From: Desulfobacterales bacterium S5133MH16
GTDB lineage: Bacteria > Desulfobacterota > Desulfobacteria > Desulfobacterales > UBA11574
Assembly: GCA_001751005.1 (NCBI GenBank)
Contig: MAXL01000140.1
Location: forward strand, 1-14,912
Direction of reading: 5' to 3'
Length of the DNA stretch: 14,912 nucleotides
Below the pieces are notes generated by a model, which saw only the letters and a list, made by a program, of their open reading frames with translations, did no database searches and was not told where the DNA came from. A program made the position numbers and the translations under genes. How positions within the stretch are numbered: the stretch's first letter is position 1; each line of letters begins with the position of its first letter. Of this stretch, positions 7,130 through 14,025 are shown in pieces.

Positions 7130-8716
7130 ATGAAAGTGTTGGTCAGCGATAATCTGGGACAAGCCGGTATCAAGATGCTGCAGGAAGAAGACGGAATTGA
7201 CGTTGATGTCAAGACCGGACTGTCTCACCAGGAACTTAAACGCATTATCGGAGAATATGACGCCCTTATTATCCGGAGTGCAACACAGGTGTCAGAGGAT
7301 CTTTTAGACGCTGCAACGCGACTCAAAGTTGTGGGTCGTGCCGGGATTGGTCTCGATAATGTGGATATCCCGGCGGCGACCAAGCGCGGAATCGTTGTAA
7401 TGAATACTCCCGGAGGCAATGTTATTACCACTGCCGAGCATTCCATCGGCATGTTACTGGCCCTTTCGCGCAATGTGCCCGAAGGCACCGCATCATTGAA
7501 GGCCGGCCGCTGGGACAAGAAGAAACTGCAGGGAAGAGAAATATTCAACAAAACCCTCGGAGTGATCGGATATGGAAAAATCGGGTCTATTGTCGCTGAT
7601 CGCGCGCGCGGGCTGAAAATGCAGGTAATTGTTTACGATCCTTATGTAACGTCCGAGCAGATGGAAAAGGCCGGATTTGAAAGTGTTTCCCTTGAAGATC
7701 TATACCGCAGATCCGATTACATTACGGTGCATGTTCCCAAGTTTAAGGAAACCATCGGGTTGCTGAATAAGGCGGCCTTCGAGCAGATGAAAGACGGGGT
7801 CATGATCGTAAACTGCGCCAGGGGCGGGATTGTTGATGAGGATGACCTTTATGCGGCCTTGCAGTCAGGCAAAGTTGCCGGCGCGGCATTGGATGTTTTT
7901 GAGAATGAACCTCCCGGCATATGTCCGTTAATCGAGCATGAACATCTGATTTGTACACCCCATCTGGGTGCGTCCACCCAGGAGGCTCAGACCAAAGTGG
8001 CCGTTGATGTGGCCGCACAGATTATTGATTATCTCAAGCACGACTCGATTCTAAACGCCGTTAATGTTCCGTCGGTAACCGGTGATCTTCTTAACAAGCT
8101 GAAGCCCTTATTGACCCTTGCCAATCATATGGGTAGTCTCCATGCCCAGCTTGTCCGGGGGCCCATTGAAGAAGTTTCTATTGAATATGCCGGTGATTTT
8201 AAGGCGCTTGACCGGTCACCGGTGTCCATAGCGGTGTTAAGAGGTTTGCTGGCCCCTGTGGTTAAGGATGATGTCAATTTCGTCAATGCCCAGGTCCTTG
8301 CAAAGGAAAGAGGGATAACAGTCAAAGAGATAACCAGTGATGCGTCTGAAGAATATATCAACCTGATTACCGTCCGTGTTACCACGCCTAAGGTTACAAA
8401 TATGGTGTCCGGAACACTATTCGGCAAGAATAAAATTCGGATCGTAACAATTAACAATTTTCGGATTGAGCTTATCCCTCAAGGTCATCTGGCGCTGATA
8501 TATACGCTTAACAAGCCGGGGGCCATTGGAAGTTTTTCAACACTTCTCGGCAGTAAAAAAATTATCATTGACCAGATGCATTTGGGCCAGGAAGAAACCG
8601 GAAAAATGAATATCATTTTCCTTAAAACCAATGTCCGCATTTCCGATAATGTTGTTGAAAAGTTGCTTGACCTGCCGCTGATTATATCGGTGACTAGGCT
8701 TGAATTTGAAAGTTAG
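7130..8716 (+). CDS. serA: D-3-phosphoglycerate dehydrogenase (long form)
   Basis: This is the first step of serine synthesis, oxidising 3-phosphoglycerate to 3-phosphohydroxypyruvate with NAD. The start is set by GAGGAG seven bases before the ATG at 7130; an in-frame ATG at 7115 overlaps that site and would add five residues. The 528-residue protein is the long PGDH form. It has G-R-A-G-I-G-L-D-N-V-D, the nucleotide-binding G-Y-G-K-I-G (147-152), the catalytic Arg231 in N-C-A-R-G-G, Glu260 in E-N-E-P-P and His278 in T-P-H-L-G-A-S-T. An allosteric substrate-binding domain follows (about 320-455), then a C-terminal ACT domain (about 460-528, L-I-Y-T-L-N-K-P-G-A-I-G), which in the family often senses serine. 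Serine yields glycine, the PurD substrate, so pairing with the upstream ligase is metabolically suggestive. Confidence 0.94.
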   Translation: MKVLVSDNLGQAGIKMLQEEDGIDVDVKTGLSHQELKRIIGEYDALIIRSATQVSEDLLDAATRLKVVGRAGIGLDNVDIPAATKRGIVVMNTPGGNVITTAEHSIGMLLALSRNVPEGTASLKAGRWDKKKLQGREIFNKTLGVIGYGKIGSIVADRARGLKMQVIVYDPYVTSEQMEKAGFESVSLEDLYRRSDYITVHVPKFKETIGLLNKAAFEQMKDGVMIVNCARGGIVDEDDLYAALQSGKVAGAALDVFENEPPGICPLIEHEHLICTPHLGASTQEAQTKVAVDVAAQIIDYLKHDSILNAVNVPSVTGDLLNKLKPLLTLANHMGSLHAQLVRGPIEEVSIEYAGDFKALDRSPVSIAVLRGLLAPVVKDDVNFVNAQVLAKERGITVKEITSDASEEYINLITVRVTTPKVTNMVSGTLFGKNKIRIVTINNFRIELIPQGHLALIYTLNKPGAIGSFSTLLGSKKIIIDQMHLGQEETGKMNIIFLKTNVRISDNVVEKLLDLPLIISVTRLEFES

Positions 8717-8752
8717 GGTTCACTCAAAAATAACTTCATATTTTGGATGCCA

Positions 8753-8764
8753 TATCTTAAGATA
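8753..8764. repeat. 12-base perfect palindrome in the serA to ptsN-like spacer
   Basis: TATCTTAAGATA at 8753-8764 is self-complementary and lies upstream of the candidate promoter at 8790-8818. The direct repeat AAGATAAGAT overlaps its right half. It could be a dimeric regulator site, but short AT-rich palindromes also arise by chance. Confidence 0.3.
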
Positions 8765-8789
8765 AGATAATTACTATTTGGTCAAAGAC

Positions 8790-8818
8790 TTGTCTATGGT
8801 CCAATATTTTGATAATAT
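8790..8818 (+). promoter_or_regulatory. Candidate sigma70 promoter for the EIIA / PII-like pair
   Basis: TTGTCT (8790-8795) and TAATAT (8813-8818) are separated by 17 bases; each matches the consensus at four of six positions. It lies about 66 bases before the ptsN-like start. It would separate this module from the serA transcript. Prediction is by eye only. Confidence 0.45.
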
Positions 8819-8845
8819 AGGAGAAGCGACAAAATAATTCAAAAT

Positions 8846-8874
8846 GACCTAAGGACTTATTTCTGTTTAAGGTC
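8846..8874 (+). promoter_or_regulatory. Leader hairpin that could cover the ptsN-like ribosome site
   Basis: GACCTAA (8846-8852) can pair with TTAAGGTC (8867-8874) with one bulged A. The right arm contains AAGG (8869-8872), the only Shine-Dalgarno-like word before the ATG at 8885. If formed, the stem would mask that site. Confidence 0.3.
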
Positions 8875-8884
8875 GGTTACTCGC

Positions 8885-9355
8885 ATGAAAATCTATAAAC
8901 GCCTCAGTGCCAAACATATTTTCTTAAATGTTTCTCTAAAGGACAAAGATGAGGTTATTCACTTTGTGGCGGATACTTTTGCCCGGGATGGTGCGGTGAC
9001 CCATGCCCGGTTGCTTTATGACAGCTTGATAGAGCGGGAGGAAGCCATGTCCACGGGTATCGGGAACGGCATTGGCATTCCACACGCCGCCAGTGGGGAA
9101 ACCCATGATCCTGCACTGCTTTTGATCCGTCTTGCCGATTCCATTGATTTTGATGCCCTGGACAAATTGCCCGTGGATATCATTTTGGCGCTCATTGTCC
9201 CGGAGAACCAGACTCACTTGCATATTCAAATCCTCGCCGGGATTTCCCGGCTTTGCAAGAGAACCGAATTTCTGGATTTTGTCAGACAGACCCACAATGC
9301 AAACGACCTTTGGCAAGAGATTAAACGCATTGAAGAGGAAATCGCCTTTCATTAA
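8885..9355 (+). CDS. Stand-alone PTS EIIA domain protein (PtsN / fructose-mannitol family)
   Basis: The 156-residue single-domain cytoplasmic protein belongs to the EIIA-Fru/Mtl/Ntr family. The phospho-acceptor histidine is His67 in G-I-G-I-P-H-A, preceded by the usual R-E-E-A-M-S-T-G-I-G-N-G. The C-terminal half has L-I-V-P-E-N-Q-T-H-L-H-I-Q-I-L-A-G-I-S-R, the conserved segment in which a second histidine sits near the active site. There is no EIIB or EIIC partner in the window, so I infer a regulatory role like that of PtsN. In enterobacteria PtsN controls potassium transport and sensor kinases according to its phosphorylation state. The gene is followed after 27 bases by a PII-like gene and faces two cation/proton antiporter genes, which supports ion-transport control. 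The ribosome site is poor (AAGG, 12 bases before the ATG) and may be masked by a hairpin. Confidence 0.87.
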   Translation: MKIYKRLSAKHIFLNVSLKDKDEVIHFVADTFARDGAVTHARLLYDSLIEREEAMSTGIGNGIGIPHAASGETHDPALLLIRLADSIDFDALDKLPVDIILALIVPENQTHLHIQILAGISRLCKRTEFLDFVRQTHNANDLWQEIKRIEEEIAFH

Positions 9356-9382
9356 TCGTTTTTAAAACTCAAGGGGTGACCG

Positions 9383-9799
9383 GTGTACCTTTTGATTGCC
9401 GTACTTAACAATGAAGAACTGCTTGATCAGCTTATTACCGGTTGGCTGGATATGGGCATCACCGGTGCAACCGTGGCGGAAACTACCGACCTGGTTCAAT
9501 TGATAAGCCATAACATCCCTATTTTCGCGGGTTTTCGGTCTCTTACCAGCGGTGGAATGATCCACAATAAAACCCTTTTTACGGCCATTGAAAACCAGGA
9601 GACTCTTGACAAGGCGGTTGCCTATCTTGAAATGATTTGTTCCCAAACCGGAAAACCTCACCAGGGGGTATATTTTATTGCCCCCATTAAAGCCTTTGGG
9701 CGACTGGGTATGGCGGTTGACCGGATGGAGCAACGAAACCATATGGAAAAAAAACTCGGCAAACCGTTAAAAGAAAAAGTCAGGAAAAATTCCGGTTGA
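9383..9799 (+). CDS. PII-like ferredoxin-fold regulatory protein
   Basis: The 138-residue protein starts at GTG, chosen because AAGGGG lies six bases upstream. The predicted order fits the PII-like beta-alpha-beta-beta-alpha-beta fold: strand M-Y-L-L-I-A-V-L-N, helix E-E-L-L-D-Q-L-I-T-G-W-L, strand G-I-T-G-A-T-V-A-E-T, and a long loop (about 40-65) in the place of the PII T-loop. A strand N-K-T-L-F-T-A-I-E-N, a helix and a final strand G-V-Y-F-I-A-P-I-K follow. The classic GlnB uridylylation tyrosine and the PROSITE PII motifs are not evident, so it is not GlnB or GlnK. A polar, basic tail follows the fold. PII-like proteins usually form trimers that bind a nucleotide and control a neighbouring transporter or enzyme. 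Here the neighbours are an EIIA protein and two antiporters. The fold call rests on pattern reading. Confidence 0.65.
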   Translation: MYLLIAVLNNEELLDQLITGWLDMGITGATVAETTDLVQLISHNIPIFAGFRSLTSGGMIHNKTLFTAIENQETLDKAVAYLEMICSQTGKPHQGVYFIAPIKAFGRLGMAVDRMEQRNHMEKKLGKPLKEKVRKNSG

Positions 9800-9804
9800 T
9801 ATTT

Positions 9805-11160
9805 TTACTCTTGTTCCACCTCGCCTGCTTTTTTCAGGGCTATTTTGAATGTTATGGGCCCCACCACCTGATTAATTGTGATGACCGCCAGGACCAGCGT
9901 TGTCAGATAATTCTCGAGTTCAGGGAATCGGCGTTGCGCCAGTTGGGCTAAGCCAATAGCCACTCCTGCCTGAGTAATGTATGCCATCCAGGCAATCCGT
10001 CTGTGTTGAGGAGGGTCCCGGTTAAGAATACCTGCAAACCATGTGGACCCAAAAATACCGATAGTCCGGATTATAAACAGAAATGCTGCCAAAGGCCACG
10101 TCATGTATAGCGCATCAAGATTGAGCGACGCCCCTGCCAGTGAAAAGAAAAGCACAAAGATGGGTAATTCAAAGCGCCCCAGACCTTCCATGAAAATGTG
10201 GCCGCACTTGCTGAAATTTTGAACCGTAAATCCTGCACTGATGCAAATCAGCAAGGGCTCAAGATGAAGCGAAACAGCAAAATGGGTCTCCATAAAATGA
10301 TTAAACCAGATGGAGGCCTTAAACACGGAGAAGGCAAAAAACAAAAGAAACAGGGAAAGGTCGTGACCCACCCTTTCAACATATAAGGAAATACCTTTCC
10401 CAAGCACAATTCCGAGGGCGAGTGACCCCGCTACCGCCAGGGTTAAGACGGTGATCATCCGGAAATCTATGGCCGTGCCGGTGCCCAGGATTATTTCCGA
10501 CACGGTCATGGCCAGGGTAAAGAAGACGATAATCAGCACGTCCATGGCCACGGTAACGCCAAGAACGGTTGTCGTAAACACTCCGGCAGCCCGGCATTCA
10601 TTGATAATTGCGATTGCGGACGAAGGCGACCGCGCTACGGCTATGACACCCAGGAGACAGGCTATTACTATTGTCTGAGAATAGGTGAGATTGGGCATAA
10701 GGTTCAACCAGTTCCCTATGAAAAAGAAGGAAAAAAATACAAGAGCAAATACCATGAGGGTGATCAGGAGAATATTTACGGCAATGGCCTTGCCCCGTTT
10801 TCTAAGAAATTGCAATTGCAGGGTCCCTCCTGCGGTCAAGGCGATGAAGCTTAAAGCGAGATCATCCACAAGGCGAAACCGGGCAACCATGTCATGAGTG
10901 AGGAACCCGGTCATATAGGGGCCGGCAAGGATTCCTACAAAGATATATCCGCTGATCATCGGCAAGCCTGCGATCCTTAATATCTGTGCCGTCATATAGG
11001 CGGCCAGCAGTATGAAGCCTAAAGAAAAGGTGGTAAGCCCTGCTTGCTGCCAGTCGGATTCTATGTGGATGATCTTGATCCAGAAGGCAAACCCGACCAA
11101 AATAAACAGGGTGATGCCATAGATTTTCAGATCCGGAATATATTGCTTGTACCGGCCCAT
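9805..11160 (-). CDS. CPA2-type cation/proton antiporter, no RCK domain (second gene of pair)
   Basis: The 451-residue integral membrane protein has roughly a dozen hydrophobic segments, covering nearly the whole chain. The pattern fits the Na+(K+)/H+ exchanger family CPA2 (KefB/NapA-like): G-L-P-M-I-S-G-Y-I-F-V-G-I-L-A-G-P near the N-terminus, then A-L-T-A-G-G-T-L-Q-L, the A-R-S-P-S-S-A-I-A-I-I segment and the membrane acidic site T-V-A-M-D-V-L-I-I-V. These last two correspond to the two half-helices of the transport core. The chain ends soon after the last membrane segment, with no cytoplasmic KTN/TrkA-N domain as in KefB or KefC. Its ATG overlaps the TAA of the upstream antiporter by one base (TAATG), indicating translational coupling. 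Its stop is 5 bases from the stop of the convergent PII-like gene. Substrate ion and direction are unknown. Confidence 0.85.
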   Translation of the reverse strand: MGRYKQYIPDLKIYGITLFILVGFAFWIKIIHIESDWQQAGLTTFSLGFILLAAYMTAQILRIAGLPMISGYIFVGILAGPYMTGFLTHDMVARFRLVDDLALSFIALTAGGTLQLQFLRKRGKAIAVNILLITLMVFALVFFSFFFIGNWLNLMPNLTYSQTIVIACLLGVIAVARSPSSAIAIINECRAAGVFTTTVLGVTVAMDVLIIVFFTLAMTVSEIILGTGTAIDFRMITVLTLAVAGSLALGIVLGKGISLYVERVGHDLSLFLLFFAFSVFKASIWFNHFMETHFAVSLHLEPLLICISAGFTVQNFSKCGHIFMEGLGRFELPIFVLFFSLAGASLNLDALYMTWPLAAFLFIIRTIGIFGSTWFAGILNRDPPQHRRIAWMAYITQAGVAIGLAQLAQRRFPELENYLTTLVLAVITINQVVGPITFKIALKKAGEVEQE

Positions 11161-12356
11161 TAAGCACCTTCCTTAAACAGGCGTTCGAGGAAATAATGGC
11201 TCAGAAATTCATTATAAATTACCGCAAGGATCGCAAAGCTGATGACAAACGTTGAGATTCGGGAAGGAAATGCTTGTTGAAAGTCCAGTAATATTGCCAG
11301 AGAAAGTCCTCCTTGCGCAAGAAGTCCGAAACCCAACTGACCAGGATATTTTTGTAACTCGGGGTTTACGCGAGTCACCAAAAATCCCGCAAGAAATTTT
11401 CCCAGGGCTCTATAAAGGCAGTACACAAGCGCGAGCAAAACCAATCCCATGGAGTCGAATCTTACGCATACGCCCAGGAAAACCAATAAAAGCAAATATG
11501 TGGGTTTTTCAACCGTCATCAAGATCTGATAAATTCTTTCTTTATCCCTGGACAGATTCACGAGCCAGAATCCCACGAAAAAATTCGTAAGGAGCGGAGA
11601 AAACTTCAGTGAGGAGGCCAAACCACTGGTAAGCATTGTCATGCCGATAACCACCAGGATCAGTTCCCGTTGAAAACGACGGTGGCTGATAAAAAGGGTA
11701 AAAAGCAGAAGCAGACCGAAACTGGCGCCAAGACTGGTCAGAATTCCCGGCCAGAGCCCTCCCAGCCATGATCCCTCCAAGCCCGTTGACGGATTGTAGA
11801 AAAAGCACAGTCCGAAAATAAGGAGGGGGATCAAGCCGTCAACGCTGGAAATGAACCTCAAGAATTTCACCGTGTTTTGACGTTTGGCAATGCGATCCGG
11901 GGATAGAAATGCAAGCCCGGTCTGGGCGGTGCAACCGCTGGCTGCTGCAAGGGTAATGGCAACTACTATCATAAAAGCATTGGGGATATCACAGCAGATC
12001 ACAAGGGTCAGATACACCCCGGCAAAAACCAGGGCAAGGGTGATTAGTCCCTCAAGAACGGCCCCGAAAAAGAATTCCAGGGGGAACCGCCGGAGCTTTT
12101 TGATTTCAAATTGAAACCCGAAGAGCAGTCCGATCCAGCCGAGCAAAAGAGCGGTCAGGGGTGCCAGCCCTTTTTGCGTTTCCGGGTCCACAAGGTTCAG
12201 GAATTGGGGGCCGAGCAAAAGTCCCAAGACAAGGAATTCGGTGCCGGTAAGATAAAATATCCGTGCAAAAAGCGGCAGCCGGAAATGTCGAAAGGTGAGG
12301 TGATAACCGCTGAATGCCAGAAAGATAATGATGAGCAGGGCAAAAGTAAGTTTCAT
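11160..12356 (-). CDS. CPA2-type cation/proton antiporter, no RCK domain (first gene of pair)
   Basis: The 398-residue membrane protein is hydrophobic over almost its entire length and diverged from the protein encoded next to it. It has L-T-G-T-E-F-L-V-L-G-L-L-L-G-P near the N-terminus, where CPA2 members have their G-x-x-L-G-P element. A-A-A-S-G-C-T-A-Q-T-G lies in the first half-helix of the core, and I-S-S-V-D-G-L-I-P-L-L in the second; the aspartate is the likely ion-coupling acid. There is no C-terminal RCK/KTN domain. I infer that it works together with the downstream paralog, possibly as a heterodimer, since CPA2 exchangers are dimeric and the two genes are coupled by TAATG. The ribosome site is weak (GAAG before the ATG) and I could not assign a confident minus-strand promoter in the 369-base spacer. 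Confidence 0.82.
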   Translation of the reverse strand: MKLTFALLIIIFLAFSGYHLTFRHFRLPLFARIFYLTGTEFLVLGLLLGPQFLNLVDPETQKGLAPLTALLLGWIGLLFGFQFEIKKLRRFPLEFFFGAVLEGLITLALVFAGVYLTLVICCDIPNAFMIVVAITLAAASGCTAQTGLAFLSPDRIAKRQNTVKFLRFISSVDGLIPLLIFGLCFFYNPSTGLEGSWLGGLWPGILTSLGASFGLLLLFTLFISHRRFQRELILVVIGMTMLTSGLASSLKFSPLLTNFFVGFWLVNLSRDKERIYQILMTVEKPTYLLLLVFLGVCVRFDSMGLVLLALVYCLYRALGKFLAGFLVTRVNPELQKYPGQLGFGLLAQGGLSLAILLDFQQAFPSRISTFVISFAILAVIYNEFLSHYFLERLFKEGA

Positions 12357-12530
12357 AGGTCTTCATAAAATATTTTCATAAGAAAATCCAGCCAATATGG
12401 GTTTTCATGTTTCAAATACCTAACCATTGGATATCAATAGCTTAATTTCAGACAGGGCAAACGCATTTGAATCCCAATACAGGGAAAACGCTCCATGACG
12501 GCGTGAATCTCTCTTATGCTGTAATCGCAG

Positions 12531-12569
12531 ATGGTATATATTGACAAAATATAGATAGTTACATACCAT
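12531..12569. repeat. Inverted repeat framing the xth promoter
   Basis: ATGGTATATA (12531-12540) and TACATACCAT (12560-12569) match as inverted repeats at 9 of 10 positions. The left arm abuts the TTGACA box and the right arm contains the -10 box, a layout expected of an operator for a dimeric repressor. Confidence 0.4.
12541..12569 (+). promoter_or_regulatory. Candidate sigma70 promoter of xth
   Basis: A perfect -35 TTGACA (12541-12546) is followed after exactly 17 bases by TACCAT (12564-12569, four of six matches to TATAAT). Transcription would begin near 12576, leaving an untranslated leader of about 150 bases before the xth start. Confidence 0.6.
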
Positions 12570-12608
12570 GGCCTACGAGTTTATTCGCCTTTGCCGAAAC
12601 ACGCTGCG

Positions 12609-12669
12609 GATCGAGCTTTAGAACGTTTCAAATAGTTCCAGGGTACGATCCAAAACTCAGAGCTCGATC
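12609..12669 (+). repeat. Inverted repeat in the xth leader
   Basis: GATCGAGCT (12609-12617) and AGCTCGATC (12661-12669) are perfect 9-base inverse complements 43 bases apart. Inside, GAAC (12621-12624) and GTTC could form a smaller stem. This could fold as a long leader hairpin, and it ends about 50 bases before the coding start. Confidence 0.35.
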
Positions 12670-12725
12670 AATGGGAACATATTCACGATAAATACTCTAA
12701 CAGAGAGCCTGCAGGAGAGTATGAT

Positions 12726-13517
12726 ATGCCGAAAAAAAAAAGAATAAAGCTGATTTCCTGGAATGTGAACGGCATTCGTGCGGTCATTAAAAAGGATTTT
12801 TTTACATCATTCAAACAGGTGGATGCCGATATATTTGCCATTCAGGAAACAAAGATTCAGGATTCACAACTTACTGATGAGATGAAAAATATTTCTGGTT
12901 ATCAAGCATTCTGGTCTCATGCCACGGTAAAAAAAGGATACAGCGGGGTGTGCACCTATACCCGGATTAAGCCCAAAACAATTAATTACGGTATTGGCGA
13001 ACCGAAATTCGACAATGAGGGTCGCATTATCGAGATGGATTTTGTTGATTTTATATTTTTTAACGTTTATTTCCCCAATGGCCAAATGAGCGAAGAACGG
13101 CTTCAGTACAAACTCGATTTTTATGAAAGTTTTTTCAAATATGCTGATGAGTATAAAAACCAGGGCCGGAGCCTTATTATTACCGGAGATTACAATACAG
13201 CTCATAATGAGATTGATTTGAAAAATCCGAAAGCCAATGAAAACAATTCCGGATTTTTGAGAATTGAGAGGGATTGGCTCGACAGGATTATTGAAAACGG
13301 TTATGTGGACACCTACAGATATTATTGCCCGGATGACGTAAAATATTCATGGTGGACCTACCGGTTCAAGGCAAGGGAGCGGAACATCGGGTGGCGTATT
13401 GATTATTTTTTTGTTACAAAGGATATTATTGATAACGGCTGGGTTAAAGAGGTTTTTATCGACAACGATATTTTTGGGTCAGACCATTGCCCCATTGGTC
13501 TGGTTATCGAAATCTGA
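12726..13517 (+). CDS. xth: Exodeoxyribonuclease III family AP endonuclease
   Basis: The 263-residue enzyme of the EEP (exonuclease-endonuclease-phosphatase) family acts in base excision repair. It incises at abasic sites and removes 3' blocking groups and 3' nucleotides from duplex DNA. All metal and catalytic motifs are present: W-N-V-N-G-I-R-A (12-19), Q-E-T-K-I-Q with metal-binding Glu41, K-K-G-Y-S-G-V, N-V-Y-F-P-N-G and T-G-D-Y-N-T-A-H with Asp155 and Asn157. W-W-T-Y-R-F-K-A-R-E-R-N-I-G-W-R-I-D-Y-F and the terminal G-S-D-H-C-P with Asp253 and His254 complete the set. The start has AGGAGAG a few bases upstream. It is probably transcribed alone or with the IHF-like gene 171 bases downstream, which has its own promoter-like sequence. 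Confidence 0.93.
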   Translation: MPKKKRIKLISWNVNGIRAVIKKDFFTSFKQVDADIFAIQETKIQDSQLTDEMKNISGYQAFWSHATVKKGYSGVCTYTRIKPKTINYGIGEPKFDNEGRIIEMDFVDFIFFNVYFPNGQMSEERLQYKLDFYESFFKYADEYKNQGRSLIITGDYNTAHNEIDLKNPKANENNSGFLRIERDWLDRIIENGYVDTYRYYCPDDVKYSWWTYRFKARERNIGWRIDYFFVTKDIIDNGWVKEVFIDNDIFGSDHCPIGLVIEI

Positions 13518-13594
13518 AAGGGATGAATGGCAAGCCCCCCAAAAAAAACTGCCAAGAATATTAAAAAATACAGCATCTTGTAATTAAGAAAATC

Positions 13595-13626
13595 TTGACA
13601 AATCATATCGGAATTGAGAATATACA
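13595..13626 (+). promoter_or_regulatory. Possible promoter of the IHF-alpha-like gene
   Basis: A perfect TTGACA (13595-13600) precedes TATACA (13621-13626), but the spacing is 20 bases, longer than the 16-18 preferred by sigma70 enzymes. Better-spaced hexamers match the -10 box poorly. The coding start is about 63 bases further on. Confidence 0.35.
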
Positions 13627-13688
13627 ATATGGTTTACGGTTTACCGGCGTTGCACGATCACTTTTTTTCTGAATAAGGAGACCCTATT

Positions 13689-13973
13689 ATGCCCCTAACA
13701 AAAGCTCAACTCGTAGAATCAATTCACAATCAGATCGGTCTGACCAAGAACAAGTCCGCAGAAATTGTAGAAACCTGTTTAGAGATTATCAAAAGCACAC
13801 TGGAATCCGGTGAGGATGTGTTGATCTCCGGATTTGGTAAATTCTGTGTAAGGGAAAAGAAGGAACGAAGAGGGAGAAATCCAGCTACGGGTAGTGCCAT
13901 GATATTAGCCCCAAGAAAAGTTGTTACGTTTAAATGTTCCGGTAAGTTGAAGGACATGATAAATGGCAAATAA
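13689..13973 (+). CDS. ihfA: IHF-alpha / HU family nucleoid DNA-binding protein
   Basis: The 94-residue protein of the bacterial histone-like family bends DNA as a dimer. The helical dimerisation half (1-45, M-P-L-T-K-A-Q-L-V-E onward) is followed by I-S-G-F-G-K-F-C-V-R-E-K-K-E-R-R and the DNA-arm signature G-R-N-P-A-T-G with its intercalating proline. P-R-K-V-V-T-F-K-C-S-G-K-L-K matches the IHF-alpha end A-R-R-V-V-T-F-x-x-G-x-K-L-K better than HU. A strong AAGGAG sits eight bases before the ATG. The alpha-subunit call is by likeness; an HU-like homodimer is possible. The stop codon touches the T-tract of a minus-strand terminator. Confidence 0.85.
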   Translation: MPLTKAQLVESIHNQIGLTKNKSAEIVETCLEIIKSTLESGEDVLISGFGKFCVREKKERRGRNPATGSAMILAPRKVVTFKCSGKLKDMINGK

Positions 13974-14001
13974 AAAAGGCAGACCCGCTTTTGGTCTGCC
14001 T
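13972..14001 (-). terminator. Rho-independent terminator read from the minus strand
   Basis: AGGCAGACC (13977-13985) and GGTCTGCCT (13993-14001) form a 9-base perfect stem with a 7-base loop. On the minus strand the stem is followed by a T run, the complement of the A run at 13972-13977; on the plus strand the following bases (GTATTCG) are not T-rich. It therefore best serves a minus-strand transcript, though the stem could also slow polymerase leaving ihfA. Confidence 0.75.
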
Positions 14002-14025
14002 GTATTCGCCCGATAGCTCTTCTTT

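Larger units (their letters stand above)
12357..12725. other. 369-base divergent spacer between antiporter operon and xth
   Basis: No convincing ORF lies here. On the + side there is a promoter-like pair at 12541-12569 set within an inverted repeat, and a second inverted repeat at 12609-12669 in what would be the xth leader. On the - side I found no strong promoter for the antiporter genes. The region is not tRNA-like. Confidence 0.6.

Noticed and set aside
8776..8795. Sigma54-like element (TTGGTCA then TTGT) before the EIIA gene
   Set aside because: It would fit the PtsN/PII theme, but the -24 and -12 elements match the consensus too poorly (GT instead of GC, and little of GGCAC).
8885..9355. 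Sugar-uptake PTS component
   Set aside because: No EIIB, EIIC, HPr or EI gene is present and the neighbours are ion antiporters, so a regulatory EIIA is the better reading.
12609..12669. tRNA-like or attachment-site reading of the xth leader repeat
   Set aside because: No cloverleaf, no T-loop consensus and no integrase or second copy of the sequence in the window.
13528..13554. TGGCA ... TGCCA hairpin after xth as a terminator
   Set aside because: The arms are only 5 bases, the loop is 17 bases and the A run lies in the loop rather than a T run after the stem.
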